64,000 nucleotides of DNA from Corallococcus sp. NCRR (GTDB lineage Bacteria > Myxococcota > Myxococcia > Myxococcales > Myxococcaceae). The notes under the pieces were generated by a model, which worked only from the letters and a program-made list of their open reading frames with translations, ran no database searches and was not told the DNA's origin. Of this stretch, positions 1 through 7,418 are shown one piece after another. The translations under genes were made by a program, and so were the position numbers. How positions within the stretch are numbered: the first letter of the stretch is position 1; each line of letters opens with the position of its first letter. The stretch is taken from assembly GCF_026965535.1 (NCBI RefSeq), contig NZ_CP114039.1, forward strand, positions 682,001 to 746,000, in the 5' to 3' direction.

Positions 1-1
1 C

Positions 2-868
2 ACCATTGGCGCCGTGGTCGGCTTCGCCGCCGCGGACAACGGAGGCAATGCCACCGTGCGACAGCTCACCCAGACCGTGGAGGCGCTGGCGAAGATGCCG
101 CCGGAGCGCCGCCGCAAGCGCTTCGACCCGCGCCGCGCGGACATCATCGTCTCCGGCGCCGTCATCCTGGAGGGCGTCGCGCGTCACCTGGGCGTGGAGT
201 CCGTCAGCATCGTCAACCGCGGCCTGCGCGACGGCCTGCTCGTGGACCTGCTCTACCGCCAGGACGAATCGCGCGAGGACCACAGCCTCGCGGACGCGGC
301 GCTCGCCATGGGGCAGCGCTTCCGCTTCGACGAGAAGCACGCCCGCCAGGTGGCGCGCCTGTCCCTGGCCCTCTTCGACGGCCTGGCCTCGCTGCACCAA
401 CTGCCCCTGTCCGTGCGCCCGCACCTGGAGGTCGCCGCGCTCCTGCACGACATCGGCACGGCGGTCAGCTACGAGCGCCACCACCGCCACACCTACTACC
501 TCATCCACAACGCGGACCTCCCGGGCCTGGCGGACCGCGAGCGTGAAATCATCGCGCGCGTCGCCCGCTACCACCGGCGCTCGCCGCCGGAGCTGTCCCA
601 CTCCGGCATGGCCGGGCTCACCCCGTCCGAAGCGCGGCGCGTGCGCAAGCTGGCCACGCTGCTGCGGGTGGCGAACTCGCTGGACCACAGCCACCACCAG
701 CCCATCCGCGACTTCAAGGTGACGGACGGCCGCGAGGCGGTGACGCTGCACCTGCACGCCCGCCACCCCCTCGACCTGGAGCTGTGGAACGCCGAGCGCG
801 AGGTCGCCGCCTTCCGCAAGGTGTTCGGCAAGCGGCTCACCTTCCAGGTCCACTCGGCCGGGCGTTAG
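2..868 (+). CDS. Ppx/GppA phosphatase-HD domain protein, 5' truncated by the window
   Basis: The frame is open to base 2, so the start lies outside the window. The visible 288 residues begin inside the ASKHA phosphatase domain (VGFAAADNGGNA, then RRADIIVSGAVIL, which matches the family RADVIVPGA block). They continue into a C-terminal HD domain with LLHDIG followed by H-rich helices (YERHHRHTYYLIHN). This layout is that of exopolyphosphatase or guanosine pentaphosphate phosphohydrolase, which hydrolyse polyP or pppGpp. The HD half is the usual C-terminal extension of long Ppx/GppA enzymes. Which substrate is used cannot be told from this part. It is followed by a 162-bp gap before the next same-strand gene. 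Confidence 0.85.
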   Translation, partial: TIGAVVGFAAADNGGNATVRQLTQTVEALAKMPPERRRKRFDPRRADIIVSGAVILEGVARHLGVESVSIVNRGLRDGLLVDLLYRQDESREDHSLADAALAMGQRFRFDEKHARQVARLSLALFDGLASLHQLPLSVRPHLEVAALLHDIGTAVSYERHHRHTYYLIHNADLPGLADREREIIARVARYHRRSPPELSHSGMAGLTPSEARRVRKLATLLRVANSLDHSHHQPIRDFKVTDGREAVTLHLHARHPLDLELWNAEREVAAFRKVFGKRLTFQVHSAGR

Positions 869-1030
869 CGTCCGTCTCCCCGCCCGCTCTCCGGCGGAGG
901 GAGCGCGGCGCCTGTCCTGCCCCGCTCCAGCGCCATGCCCAGAGTCCAGACGAACGGGTCCCGTGTGCCTTCGCGAAGGCGCCGTGGGCCTTCACGTCTT
1001 TCGAGGCCCTGGCGGGGCAAGGAGCGGAAC

Positions 1031-2254
1031 ATGAAGGCAGTCGTTTTCCATGGCATCGGGGACATCCGGCTGGACGACGTCGCGGAGCCGAAGCTGAAGG
1101 AGCCCACGGACGCCATCATCCGGCTGACCGCCAGCGCCATCTGCGGCACGGACCTGCACATGATTCGCGGCACCATGCCCGGCATGAAGCCCGGCACCAT
1201 CCTCGGCCACGAAGGCGTGGGCGTCATCGAGGAGTTGGGCAAGGACGTGCGCAACTTCAACGTGGGCGACCGCGTGGTCATCTGCTCCACCATCGGGTGC
1301 GGCAACTGCTCGTACTGCCGCGCGGGCTACTATGCCCAGTGCAACGACGCGAACCCCAACGGCCCCGACGCGGGCACGGCCTTCTTCGGCGGGCCGGCGA
1401 TGACGGGCCCCTTCGACGGCATGCAGGCGGAGAAGGCGCGCATCCCGCACGCGGCCATCACCATGGTGAAGGTGCCCGACGGCGTCACCGACGACCAGGC
1501 CATCCTCGTCTCGGACATCTTCCCCACGGGCTACTTCGGCGCGGAAATGGCGGAAATCAAACCCGGTGACACCGTGGCGGTGTTCGGCTGCGGCCCGGTG
1601 GGCCTGTTCGCCATCGTGAGCGCGAAGCTGCTGGGCGCGGGGCGCATCTTCGCCATCGACAGCCACGAGGACCGGCTGGCGCTCGCGAAGGCCCAGGGCG
1701 CGGAGGTCATCAACTTCGAGCAGGAGGATCCGGTGGAGACGCTCAAGCGCTTCACCGGCGGCATCGGCGTGGACCGCGCCATCGACGCGGTGGGCGTGGA
1801 CGCGCAGCACGCGCACCACGGCCCGGCGGCCAAGAAGGCCAAGGCGGAGAAGCCCGAGTTCAAGCGCGAGGTGGAGCAGGTCGCCCCCAAGCAGAATCCG
1901 GACGGCGACAACTGGGTGCCCGGCGACGCGCCGTCGCAGGCCGCGCAGTGGGCGGTGCAGGCGCTGGCCAAGGCGGGCACGCTGTCCATCATCGGCGTGT
2001 ACCCGCAGACGATGAACGCGTTCCCCATTGGCGCGGCGATGAACAAGAACCTCACCCTGCGCATGGGCAACTGCAACCACCGCAAGTACATCCCCAAGCT
2101 GCTGGAGCTGGTGCGCTCCGGCACCGTGGACCCCACGGCCATCCTGAGCCACGTGAAGTCCATGGCCTCCGCCATCGACGCGTACCGCAACTTCGACCTG
2201 CGCAAGCCGGGCTGGGTGAAGGTGGAGCTGGAGCCGGGCGCCACGCTCCAGTGA
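1031..2254 (+). CDS. Zinc-dependent alcohol dehydrogenase (MDR family)
   Basis: The 407-aa protein has the GroES-like catalytic domain with Cys38 (ICGTDLH) and His60-Glu61 (GHE) as the catalytic zinc site. A structural zinc lobe with Cys90, Cys93, Cys96 and Cys104 follows, then a Rossmann fold with GCGPVG near residue 180. The long insert after residue 255 (AHHGPAAKKAKAEKPEF) is typical of formaldehyde dehydrogenase-like members. It should oxidise an alcohol or aldehyde adduct with NAD(P); the substrate is not predictable. An in-frame upstream ATG at 935 is rejected because family homology begins at MKAVVFHG and GGAG sits 7 bases before this ATG. It converges on the QueA-like gene with a 6-bp gap. 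Confidence 0.9.
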   Translation: MKAVVFHGIGDIRLDDVAEPKLKEPTDAIIRLTASAICGTDLHMIRGTMPGMKPGTILGHEGVGVIEELGKDVRNFNVGDRVVICSTIGCGNCSYCRAGYYAQCNDANPNGPDAGTAFFGGPAMTGPFDGMQAEKARIPHAAITMVKVPDGVTDDQAILVSDIFPTGYFGAEMAEIKPGDTVAVFGCGPVGLFAIVSAKLLGAGRIFAIDSHEDRLALAKAQGAEVINFEQEDPVETLKRFTGGIGVDRAIDAVGVDAQHAHHGPAAKKAKAEKPEFKREVEQVAPKQNPDGDNWVPGDAPSQAAQWAVQALAKAGTLSIIGVYPQTMNAFPIGAAMNKNLTLRMGNCNHRKYIPKLLELVRSGTVDPTAILSHVKSMASAIDAYRNFDLRKPGWVKVELEPGATLQ

Positions 2255-2260
2255 CGCGCG

Positions 2261-3283
2261 TCACGAATCCAGGATGAGGCACGTGTCGCCGAACTCGTGC
2301 CCCAGGTAGCCCGCCGCTTCCGCATGCGCCGAGGCCCGGAGCAGCAGCGGAAGCGGCGCGAAGGACTGGAGCAGCGCATGGTGGCTGCTCCCCGGATCGT
2401 GCACGCCGGTGAGCAGCCCGTGCACCACGCGGGGCACGTAGCCGGGCCCGAGCAGCAGGTCCGTCACGTCCTCGCCCGGCACCAGCCTCCCGTGCTGGGT
2501 CGCGCGCCCTTCCAGCGCGCGCACCACGGTGGTGCCCACCGCCACCACGCGCCCGCCCCTCGCGCGGGTCTCCTCCACCAGGGACACCGTGCGCTCGGAG
2601 ATGTCCGAGCGTTCGGGCCGGGGCAGCGCCGCGTCCAGCGCCGCGTCGCCCGTGGAGGAGAGCCCCGCCGCGTGCGTGAGGGATGCCCAGCGCACGCCGC
2701 GCGCCTTCAGCCGCAGCAGCACGGACGCGGTGAGGGGCAGCCCCGCGGAAGGCATCTCCGCGGCCCAGGGCCGTGAGGCGTAGAGCGTCTGCACGTGCCA
2801 CAGCGCGAGCGGTCCTGCCGTATACGCGTACTGCACCGGCCGGCCCGCCGAGTAGAGGGCATGCCAGAGCGCCGCGCCGGACCGGTCGAAGGCCACGCGC
2901 AGGAGCCGGGGGGATGGGGGCAGCACCTCCACTACGCGCGCGGTGAGTCCTCCGACGTCCAGGCGCGCGCCGACGGGGAGCTCCGGCGGAGGAGGACGGT
3001 CCTCGGTGCGTCGGCGCCAGTCCCCCGCTCCGAAGAGGACGGCGGTCCAGGTGTCGTCGGGTTCGTGGGAGAGGAGCCGCAGCTCGATGGCGGCGCCCGA
3101 GTGGGTGCGGCCCGTGAGGGAGCCGGGAAGCGTGGCCGCGTCGTTCATCACCAGCAGGTCGCCTTCGCGGAGCAGTTGAGGCAGCTCCGAGGCGACGGTG
3201 TCGGTGAAGCGTTCACGGCGGGGCTGCACGTGCAGGAGCCTCGCGGTGTCGGGGCGTTCCCGGGGCCAGCGTGCGGCGTTCAT
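2261..3283 (-). CDS. Divergent QueA-like SAM:tRNA ribosyltransferase-isomerase
   Basis: The 340-aa protein aligns through its length with QueA, which moves the ribosyl group of SAM onto preQ1-tRNA in queuosine synthesis. Visible blocks are GDLLVMNDAATLPGSLTG, HVQTLYA, PSAGLPLT and VVAVGTTVVRALE. Two blocks that are nearly invariant in true QueA are altered: PTAGLHFT reads PSAGLPLT, and HVGxGTF reads HAAGLSST. This matches a divergent QueA-like branch rather than canonical QueA, so the substrate may differ. Its ATG overlaps the TGA of the upstream SDR gene by 4 nt (ATGA), implying translational coupling. No tgt or other queuosine gene is nearby. Confidence 0.8.
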   Translation of the reverse strand: MNAARWPRERPDTARLLHVQPRRERFTDTVASELPQLLREGDLLVMNDAATLPGSLTGRTHSGAAIELRLLSHEPDDTWTAVLFGAGDWRRRTEDRPPPPELPVGARLDVGGLTARVVEVLPPSPRLLRVAFDRSGAALWHALYSAGRPVQYAYTAGPLALWHVQTLYASRPWAAEMPSAGLPLTASVLLRLKARGVRWASLTHAAGLSSTGDAALDAALPRPERSDISERTVSLVEETRARGGRVVAVGTTVVRALEGRATQHGRLVPGEDVTDLLLGPGYVPRVVHGLLTGVHDPGSSHHALLQSFAPLPLLLRASAHAEAAGYLGHEFGDTCLILDS

Positions 3284-4002
3284 GCGGCCTCCCAGCTCGC
3301 GGCCTCGAAGCGCTGGCCGGACGCGGTGTCACGGGCCTCCACGAGCGCGAGGATGCGCGCGGCCACGTCTTCCGGCTTCGCCAGCGTCGCGGGGTCGGCG
3401 TCCGGGAGCGCGTCGCGGTGCATGGCCGTGTCCATGTCCCCGGGGTCCACGGTGAGCAGGCGCACGCCGCTGCCCTCGAACTCCGAGGCCCAGATGCGGG
3501 TCAGGTGCTCCAGCGCGGCCTTCGACACGCTGTAGGCGCCCCAGCGGGGATAGGCGGACACGGCGGCGTCGGAGGTGATGTTGAGGATGAGTCCCCGGCC
3601 CCGGACGACCATGCTCCCCGCGACGGCCTTCGTCAGGCGGAAGGGCCCCAGCAGGTTGACCTCCAGCACCTGCGACACGTCCTCGCACGCCGTGTCGAGC
3701 AGGAGCGGCAGGGGCGTGGGCCCCAGGGTGCTCGCGTTGTTGATCAGGACATCCAGCGGGCCCACGAGCGCGGTGGCCGCGCCGACCAGCGGGTAGATGG
3801 CCTGCTTGTCCCCCACGTCGAAGGCGAGCCCGTGCACCGCCAGTCCTCGCGCCTTCAGGGGCGCCACCGCCGACTCCAGCACCTTCGCGTCGCGAGCCAC
3901 GCCCACCACCCGGGCGCCCCGGAGGGCGAAGGCTTCCATCAGGGCCCGGCCCAGTCCGCGGCTCGCGCCCGTCACCAGCACTGCTTGATTCCGCATGTCC
4001 AT
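3280..4002 (-). CDS. SDR family NAD(P)-dependent oxidoreductase
   Basis: The 240-aa classical short-chain dehydrogenase/reductase has TGASRGLG at residues 11-18, NNAS in the middle, an active-site serine (NITSD) and the YSVSK catalytic Tyr/Lys. The start at MDMRN is preceded by AAGGAG with 9-nt spacing; longer in-frame versions run back into the divergent regulator and lack family homology. The substrate is unknown. It is the first gene of a two-gene operon with the QueA-like gene and is transcribed divergently from the XRE-cupin regulator, which probably controls it. Confidence 0.88.
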   Translation of the reverse strand: MDMRNQAVLVTGASRGLGRALMEAFALRGARVVGVARDAKVLESAVAPLKARGLAVHGLAFDVGDKQAIYPLVGAATALVGPLDVLINNASTLGPTPLPLLLDTACEDVSQVLEVNLLGPFRLTKAVAGSMVVRGRGLILNITSDAAVSAYPRWGAYSVSKAALEHLTRIWASEFEGSGVRLLTVDPGDMDTAMHRDALPDADPATLAKPEDVAARILALVEARDTASGQRFEAASWEAA

Positions 4003-4049
4003 GGCATGTCTCTCCTTGGGACATGGATAGCGGATGGGTGCCGACAGGA

Positions 4050-4082
4050 TGGCATGGGCGCCAATGCGTTGGCAGAATGCCA
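4050..4082. promoter_or_regulatory. Paired inverted repeats, probable operator for the XRE-cupin regulator
   Basis: In the 84-bp divergent intergenic region two dyads share the half-site TGGC. One is TGGCAGAATGCCA (4070-4082, perfect 5-bp arms) and the other TGGCATGGGCGCCA (4050-4063). They start exactly 20 bp apart, about two helical turns, just before the regulator ATG at 4087. XRE-family repressors commonly bind such dyads in their own promoter. Assignment to this regulator is inference. Confidence 0.5.
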
Positions 4083-4086
4083 GCGT

Positions 4087-4644
4087 ATGAGCGAAGAGGA
4101 CCTTCCAGGCAGGCTGGCACGCAACCTGCGGACGCTGCGGGAGACGCGAGGGGCCACGCAGGTGCAGTTGGCGAAGCTGGCGGGCGTGCCCCGGGCCACC
4201 TGGGCGCATCTGGAGTCTGGAGCGGCGAACCCCACGCTGTCGGTGCTGCACCGGGTGGCGGGGGCGCTCCAGGTGTCATTGGAAGAGCTGCTGGCCCGGC
4301 CCAAAGCGAGCGCCCGGCACTACCGGAAAGACAGCCTGCCCATGAAGCAGCGAGGCGCGGCCTTCCTGCGCAAGCTCCTGCCGGATCCAATTCCGGGCAT
4401 GGAGTTCGACCGGATGGAGCTGCCGCCCCGGGCGCGCATCACCGGCGTGCCGCACACGCCGGGCACGCGTGAGTACCTGGCTTGTGAGTCCGGCACCATC
4501 GCGCTGGTGGCCAGCGGCGAGCGCTTCGTGCTGGAGGCCGGAGACGTCGTCGTGTTCCGGGGAGACCAGAAGCACTCCTACGAGAACCCCGGCGCGCGCA
4601 CGGCGGTGGGCTACTCCGTCGTGCTGCTCGCGCCGTCGCTGTGA
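4087..4644 (+). CDS. XRE-family transcriptional regulator with C-terminal cupin domain
   Basis: The 185-aa protein has an N-terminal helix-turn-helix of the XRE/Cro type (TQVQLAKLAGVPRATWAHLESG, roughly residues 20-75) and a C-terminal cupin_2 barrel (roughly 105-185; VLEAGDVVVFRGDQKHSYEN) that usually binds a small effector. The start chosen is the ATG at 4087, where the HTH domain begins properly; a longer in-frame extension overlaps the divergent gene. Regulators of this type often control the adjacent divergent gene, here the SDR-QueA-like operon. Confidence 0.88.
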   Translation: MSEEDLPGRLARNLRTLRETRGATQVQLAKLAGVPRATWAHLESGAANPTLSVLHRVAGALQVSLEELLARPKASARHYRKDSLPMKQRGAAFLRKLLPDPIPGMEFDRMELPPRARITGVPHTPGTREYLACESGTIALVASGERFVLEAGDVVVFRGDQKHSYENPGARTAVGYSVVLLAPSL

Positions 4645-4693
4645 GCATGCGGACTGGGGTGGAAGCATTCGAGGTGCGACCCGGAGCTGGACG

Positions 4694-6121
4694 ATGCGCA
4701 TAGGTGTCTTGGCGCTGTTCGCGGCCTGGCTGATGGTGGGCTGCGCGGGCGTGGAGACTTCCTCCACGAGAGGGAGTTCACGGACCTTCCGGCAGGGCAT
4801 CTCGCAACCCGTCCGAATGCCAGCGGGGACGGTCCTCCTCGCACCTGCCGGGAAGGTCTCGCGCGAGGCCCTGGAGGTGGGCCTGCTGGACGTGGACGCC
4901 TTCGAGACGTTGCTGGTCCGCGCCGGGATGGAGGACGTGGACGCATTGCCCCTGCGCCGCAATCCCTTCACTCCGGACGACGCAGTGGAGGTGCTGGACC
5001 GGCTGATGGAGAAGCCGGTGACGCTCGGCACCTTCCCGCCGCGCATGGTGGCGGGGTTCCTGTTGCGGGAGGTGTTGGAGCGCGGAGAGGTCTCCCGCGA
5101 GGAACTGGCGCGGCGGGTGACGCGCTTCGCCCGCGAGCAGGTGGCGATGCTGCGGCCAGATGGATACCTCGCGTGGGCGCTCAATGGGCGCACGCAGCAG
5201 AAGGTCGCGTCCATCGTGTGGAGGAACGGCGCCTTCCGCGCGGGCAACTTCGAACTGGGGCGTTTCTACAGTGGCAAGGGCGGGGTCTTCCGCCCGCTCG
5301 ATGCGCAACTCCGGGTGTCGGACTCAAGGCCGCTGGCCGAGGTGTACGACGACGCGGATGTCGTCAGCCGCTCGCTGGATGGCGCGGAAGACGCCTTCGT
5401 GGAGCTGTATCACGCACTGGGACAGGTCCTCTCCCGCCCTGCGGACAGCATCGCGGGCCTGCGCCACCTTCCCGCGAGCGTCGTGGCCCTCATCGCGTCG
5501 TCACCTGAGTATTGGGAGCGCTTCCAATACATGACCGCCGGCGAGCAGATCCGCGAGACGGCCCGGCTAATGACGAGCGTCGTTGCCATCTGGGGCGCGA
5601 CGACGGCGACGACGCGGACACTGAAAGGGCTGGCCTCGGGTATCGACGCCACGGTGCCCGTGCTGTCGCTGTCAGCGGAGGGAGCGCTGGTACTGGAGCG
5701 CATCTCGGTCCCCGTGGGACGTACAGCGGCGGTGTTGAGCAGCGGCCCCGGGGCGGTCATCATCCTCCAGCGAGTCGATGACTCAAGCTCAGAAGGCTCA
5801 CCCTCAAGCGGGCCCAAGGGCTATTCGTCCTTCAAGTCGTTCAAGCGGGCCATGGGACCGGCCGGGAACGGGAAGGAGTGGCACCACATCGTGGAGCAGA
5901 CCGACGGGAACGTGGCGCGCTTCGGCCCACAGGCACTCCACAATACGGTGAACGTCATTCCCTTGGATGAGGCCGTTCACCAGCAGATCAGCGGGTTCTA
6001 CTCCTCGATTCGTTCCTTTTCTCAAGGCAGGACTGTGCGTGGATGGCTCAGCAGTCAGTCATTCGAAGCCCAGCGAGCGTTCGGCCTGAAGGTCCTCCGT
6101 GATTTCGGAGTCACGCCATGA
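4694..6121 (+). CDS. SitA-family lipoprotein polymorphic toxin, HNH-type C-terminus
   Basis: The 475-aa protein starts with a lipoprotein signal peptide (lipobox VGC, Cys17). The large N-terminal body resembles SitA5-type swarm-inhibition toxins of myxobacteria, which pass between kin cells by TraA/TraB outer-membrane exchange. A hydrophobic stretch near residues 290-350 precedes the C-terminal toxin module: GKEWHHIVEQ (His397/398), HNTVN (His416, Asn417) and a further His429, an HNH/WHH nuclease-like pattern. The start is ATG 4694 with CGGAGC upstream. The next gene overlaps by 4 nt (ATGA), the normal toxin-immunity arrangement. Family assignment comes from memory of annotated relatives; the nuclease activity is inferred from the motif. 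Confidence 0.75.
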   Translation: MRIGVLALFAAWLMVGCAGVETSSTRGSSRTFRQGISQPVRMPAGTVLLAPAGKVSREALEVGLLDVDAFETLLVRAGMEDVDALPLRRNPFTPDDAVEVLDRLMEKPVTLGTFPPRMVAGFLLREVLERGEVSREELARRVTRFAREQVAMLRPDGYLAWALNGRTQQKVASIVWRNGAFRAGNFELGRFYSGKGGVFRPLDAQLRVSDSRPLAEVYDDADVVSRSLDGAEDAFVELYHALGQVLSRPADSIAGLRHLPASVVALIASSPEYWERFQYMTAGEQIRETARLMTSVVAIWGATTATTRTLKGLASGIDATVPVLSLSAEGALVLERISVPVGRTAAVLSSGPGAVIILQRVDDSSSEGSPSSGPKGYSSFKSFKRAMGPAGNGKEWHHIVEQTDGNVARFGPQALHNTVNVIPLDEAVHQQISGFYSSIRSFSQGRTVRGWLSSQSFEAQRAFGLKVLRDFGVTP

Positions 6122-6495
6122 AGCAGACGTCGCTGAAGCAGGCTTCCATTCATGAACTGACGGCAGCTTTCGCAAAGGCCGCGGAGTTGCACGGACAGGC
6201 GTCCGTCGAAGGCAAGCACCGGTCCGCGAATGCTCAGTACGACAAGCTCATCGCCACATCGCGGGAACTGCGCGCCCGGGGAGAGGATGGACGTTCAGCG
6301 CTGACGGGACTGCTGGAGGACAGCAATCCTCGCGTTCGTCTCTGGGCGGCATCTCATGCCCTGGAATTCGCGCCCGCGCTCGCGGAGGCGGAACTGGAGC
6401 GGTTGGCCCAGGGCCCTGCGGGCGTGGTGAGACTCGACGCTGAGATGACACTCAGCGAGTGGAGGGCTGGGAACCTGAAGTTCTCAGACACCTGA
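6118..6495 (+). CDS. DUF2019-like immunity protein for the upstream toxin
   Basis: The 125-aa cytosolic, all-helical protein has HEAT-like character (ALTGLLEDSNPRVRLWAASHALEF) and resembles DUF2019 proteins, which recur next to nuclease toxins. Its ATG overlaps the toxin stop codon by 4 nt, so the two are probably made in step. By position and family it should bind and neutralise the HNH toxin module. No signal peptide is present, in keeping with a cytoplasmic immunity protein. Confidence 0.7.
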   Translation: MKQTSLKQASIHELTAAFAKAAELHGQASVEGKHRSANAQYDKLIATSRELRARGEDGRSALTGLLEDSNPRVRLWAASHALEFAPALAEAELERLAQGPAGVVRLDAEMTLSEWRAGNLKFSDT

Positions 6496-6497
6496 GC

Positions 6498-7244
6498 CTA
6501 CGCCCCGCCGCCCTGCCAGGTCAGCATCCCCATCACGCCCACGTCGCGGGCTCCTCCCGCGTGGATCCTCCAGGGCACCGCCACTCCGAACTCCAGGGAC
6601 TTCAGCGGGCGCGCCAACAGCCCCGGTGACAGGAGCAGGGTAGAGGTGCCGTCCTCGTCCCTCCAGCCAGCCTCCACCATGGGCCTCAGCGGCCCCAGGG
6701 CCAGCACCGCTCCGGCCGCGAAGTCCGGATGCAGCTCGCTTCCCAGGCCGCGCACCCCTGGCAGCTCCTCCGCCTTCAACTGGAGGTTGAAGCCCACCGG
6801 TCCCACATCCTGGTACGCCAGCAGGTAGGGCTCGAAGCCCGGGCGGAAGCGGTCGTCCCGGATATCGCGCGTGGCCTCCAGGTCCATGCCCACGCTCAAC
6901 GTGAAGCCTCGCCGGCTGTCGTTGATCAGCGCCAGCCCGATGCCCGCCTCCGCCGTGTCCAGCCCTCGCGGATCCTCCGGCGTCGTCAGCGCCACCTTCG
7001 CTTCCAACTGCACGCGGTCGCTCAGGCCGTATTCGGCACGCACCGGCAGCTCGAAGCGCGTCTCATCGTCCTGACGCGTCCACTCCAGCCCCGTGCCCAG
7101 CTCCACCTGCCCGCGCTGCTGCGGTGGCGCTCCGTCTCCGAGAAAGAACTCCTGCACCCGCCCCTGCACCCCTTCCCCCGCCATCGCCGGTACCGAGAAG
7201 AGGCCCAGGAGTCCCACCGTGACGAGCCGCCGTCCGTTCGCCAT
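6498..7244 (-). CDS. Putative outer-membrane beta-barrel protein
   Basis: The 248-aa protein has a Sec signal peptide (LVTVGLLGLFSVPAMAGE, cleavage after AMA) followed by alternating beta-strand sequence with periodic aromatic ends (RFELPVRAEYGLSDRVQLEAKVAL). This is typical of a small outer-membrane barrel of the phenol-degradation MetA/transporter-like class. No catalytic motif is visible. It faces the toxin/immunity pair tail to tail with only 2 bp between stop codons. The exact function is unknown. Confidence 0.65.
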   Translation of the reverse strand: MANGRRLVTVGLLGLFSVPAMAGEGVQGRVQEFFLGDGAPPQQRGQVELGTGLEWTRQDDETRFELPVRAEYGLSDRVQLEAKVALTTPEDPRGLDTAEAGIGLALINDSRRGFTLSVGMDLEATRDIRDDRFRPGFEPYLLAYQDVGPVGFNLQLKAEELPGVRGLGSELHPDFAAGAVLALGPLRPMVEAGWRDEDGTSTLLLSPGLLARPLKSLEFGVAVPWRIHAGGARDVGVMGMLTWQGGGA

Positions 7245-7418
7245 GCCCGCACGGTGGACACGGTCTTCGTGCTCCGGGGCCTCTCCGCCGTGCTCCCCAC
7301 CGCTCGGCCGCCCGCCCGCTTCGGGAACAACCCAATGCGCTGGCGCTCTCCGTAGGGGCTTGCGTCACCCTGCGTGGGGGTGGCAAGCCTGCGCTCCCTC
7401 TTCTTCGAGACCGCCCCC

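Noticed and set aside
935..1030. Upstream start for the alcohol dehydrogenase giving 32 extra residues
   Set aside because: The extension is basic and Arg-rich with no family similarity, and the ATG at 1031 has a good ribosome-binding site.
4112..4126. TGGCACGCAACCTGC as a sigma-54 promoter
   Set aside because: It lies inside the regulator coding region and misses the TTGC core of the -12 element.
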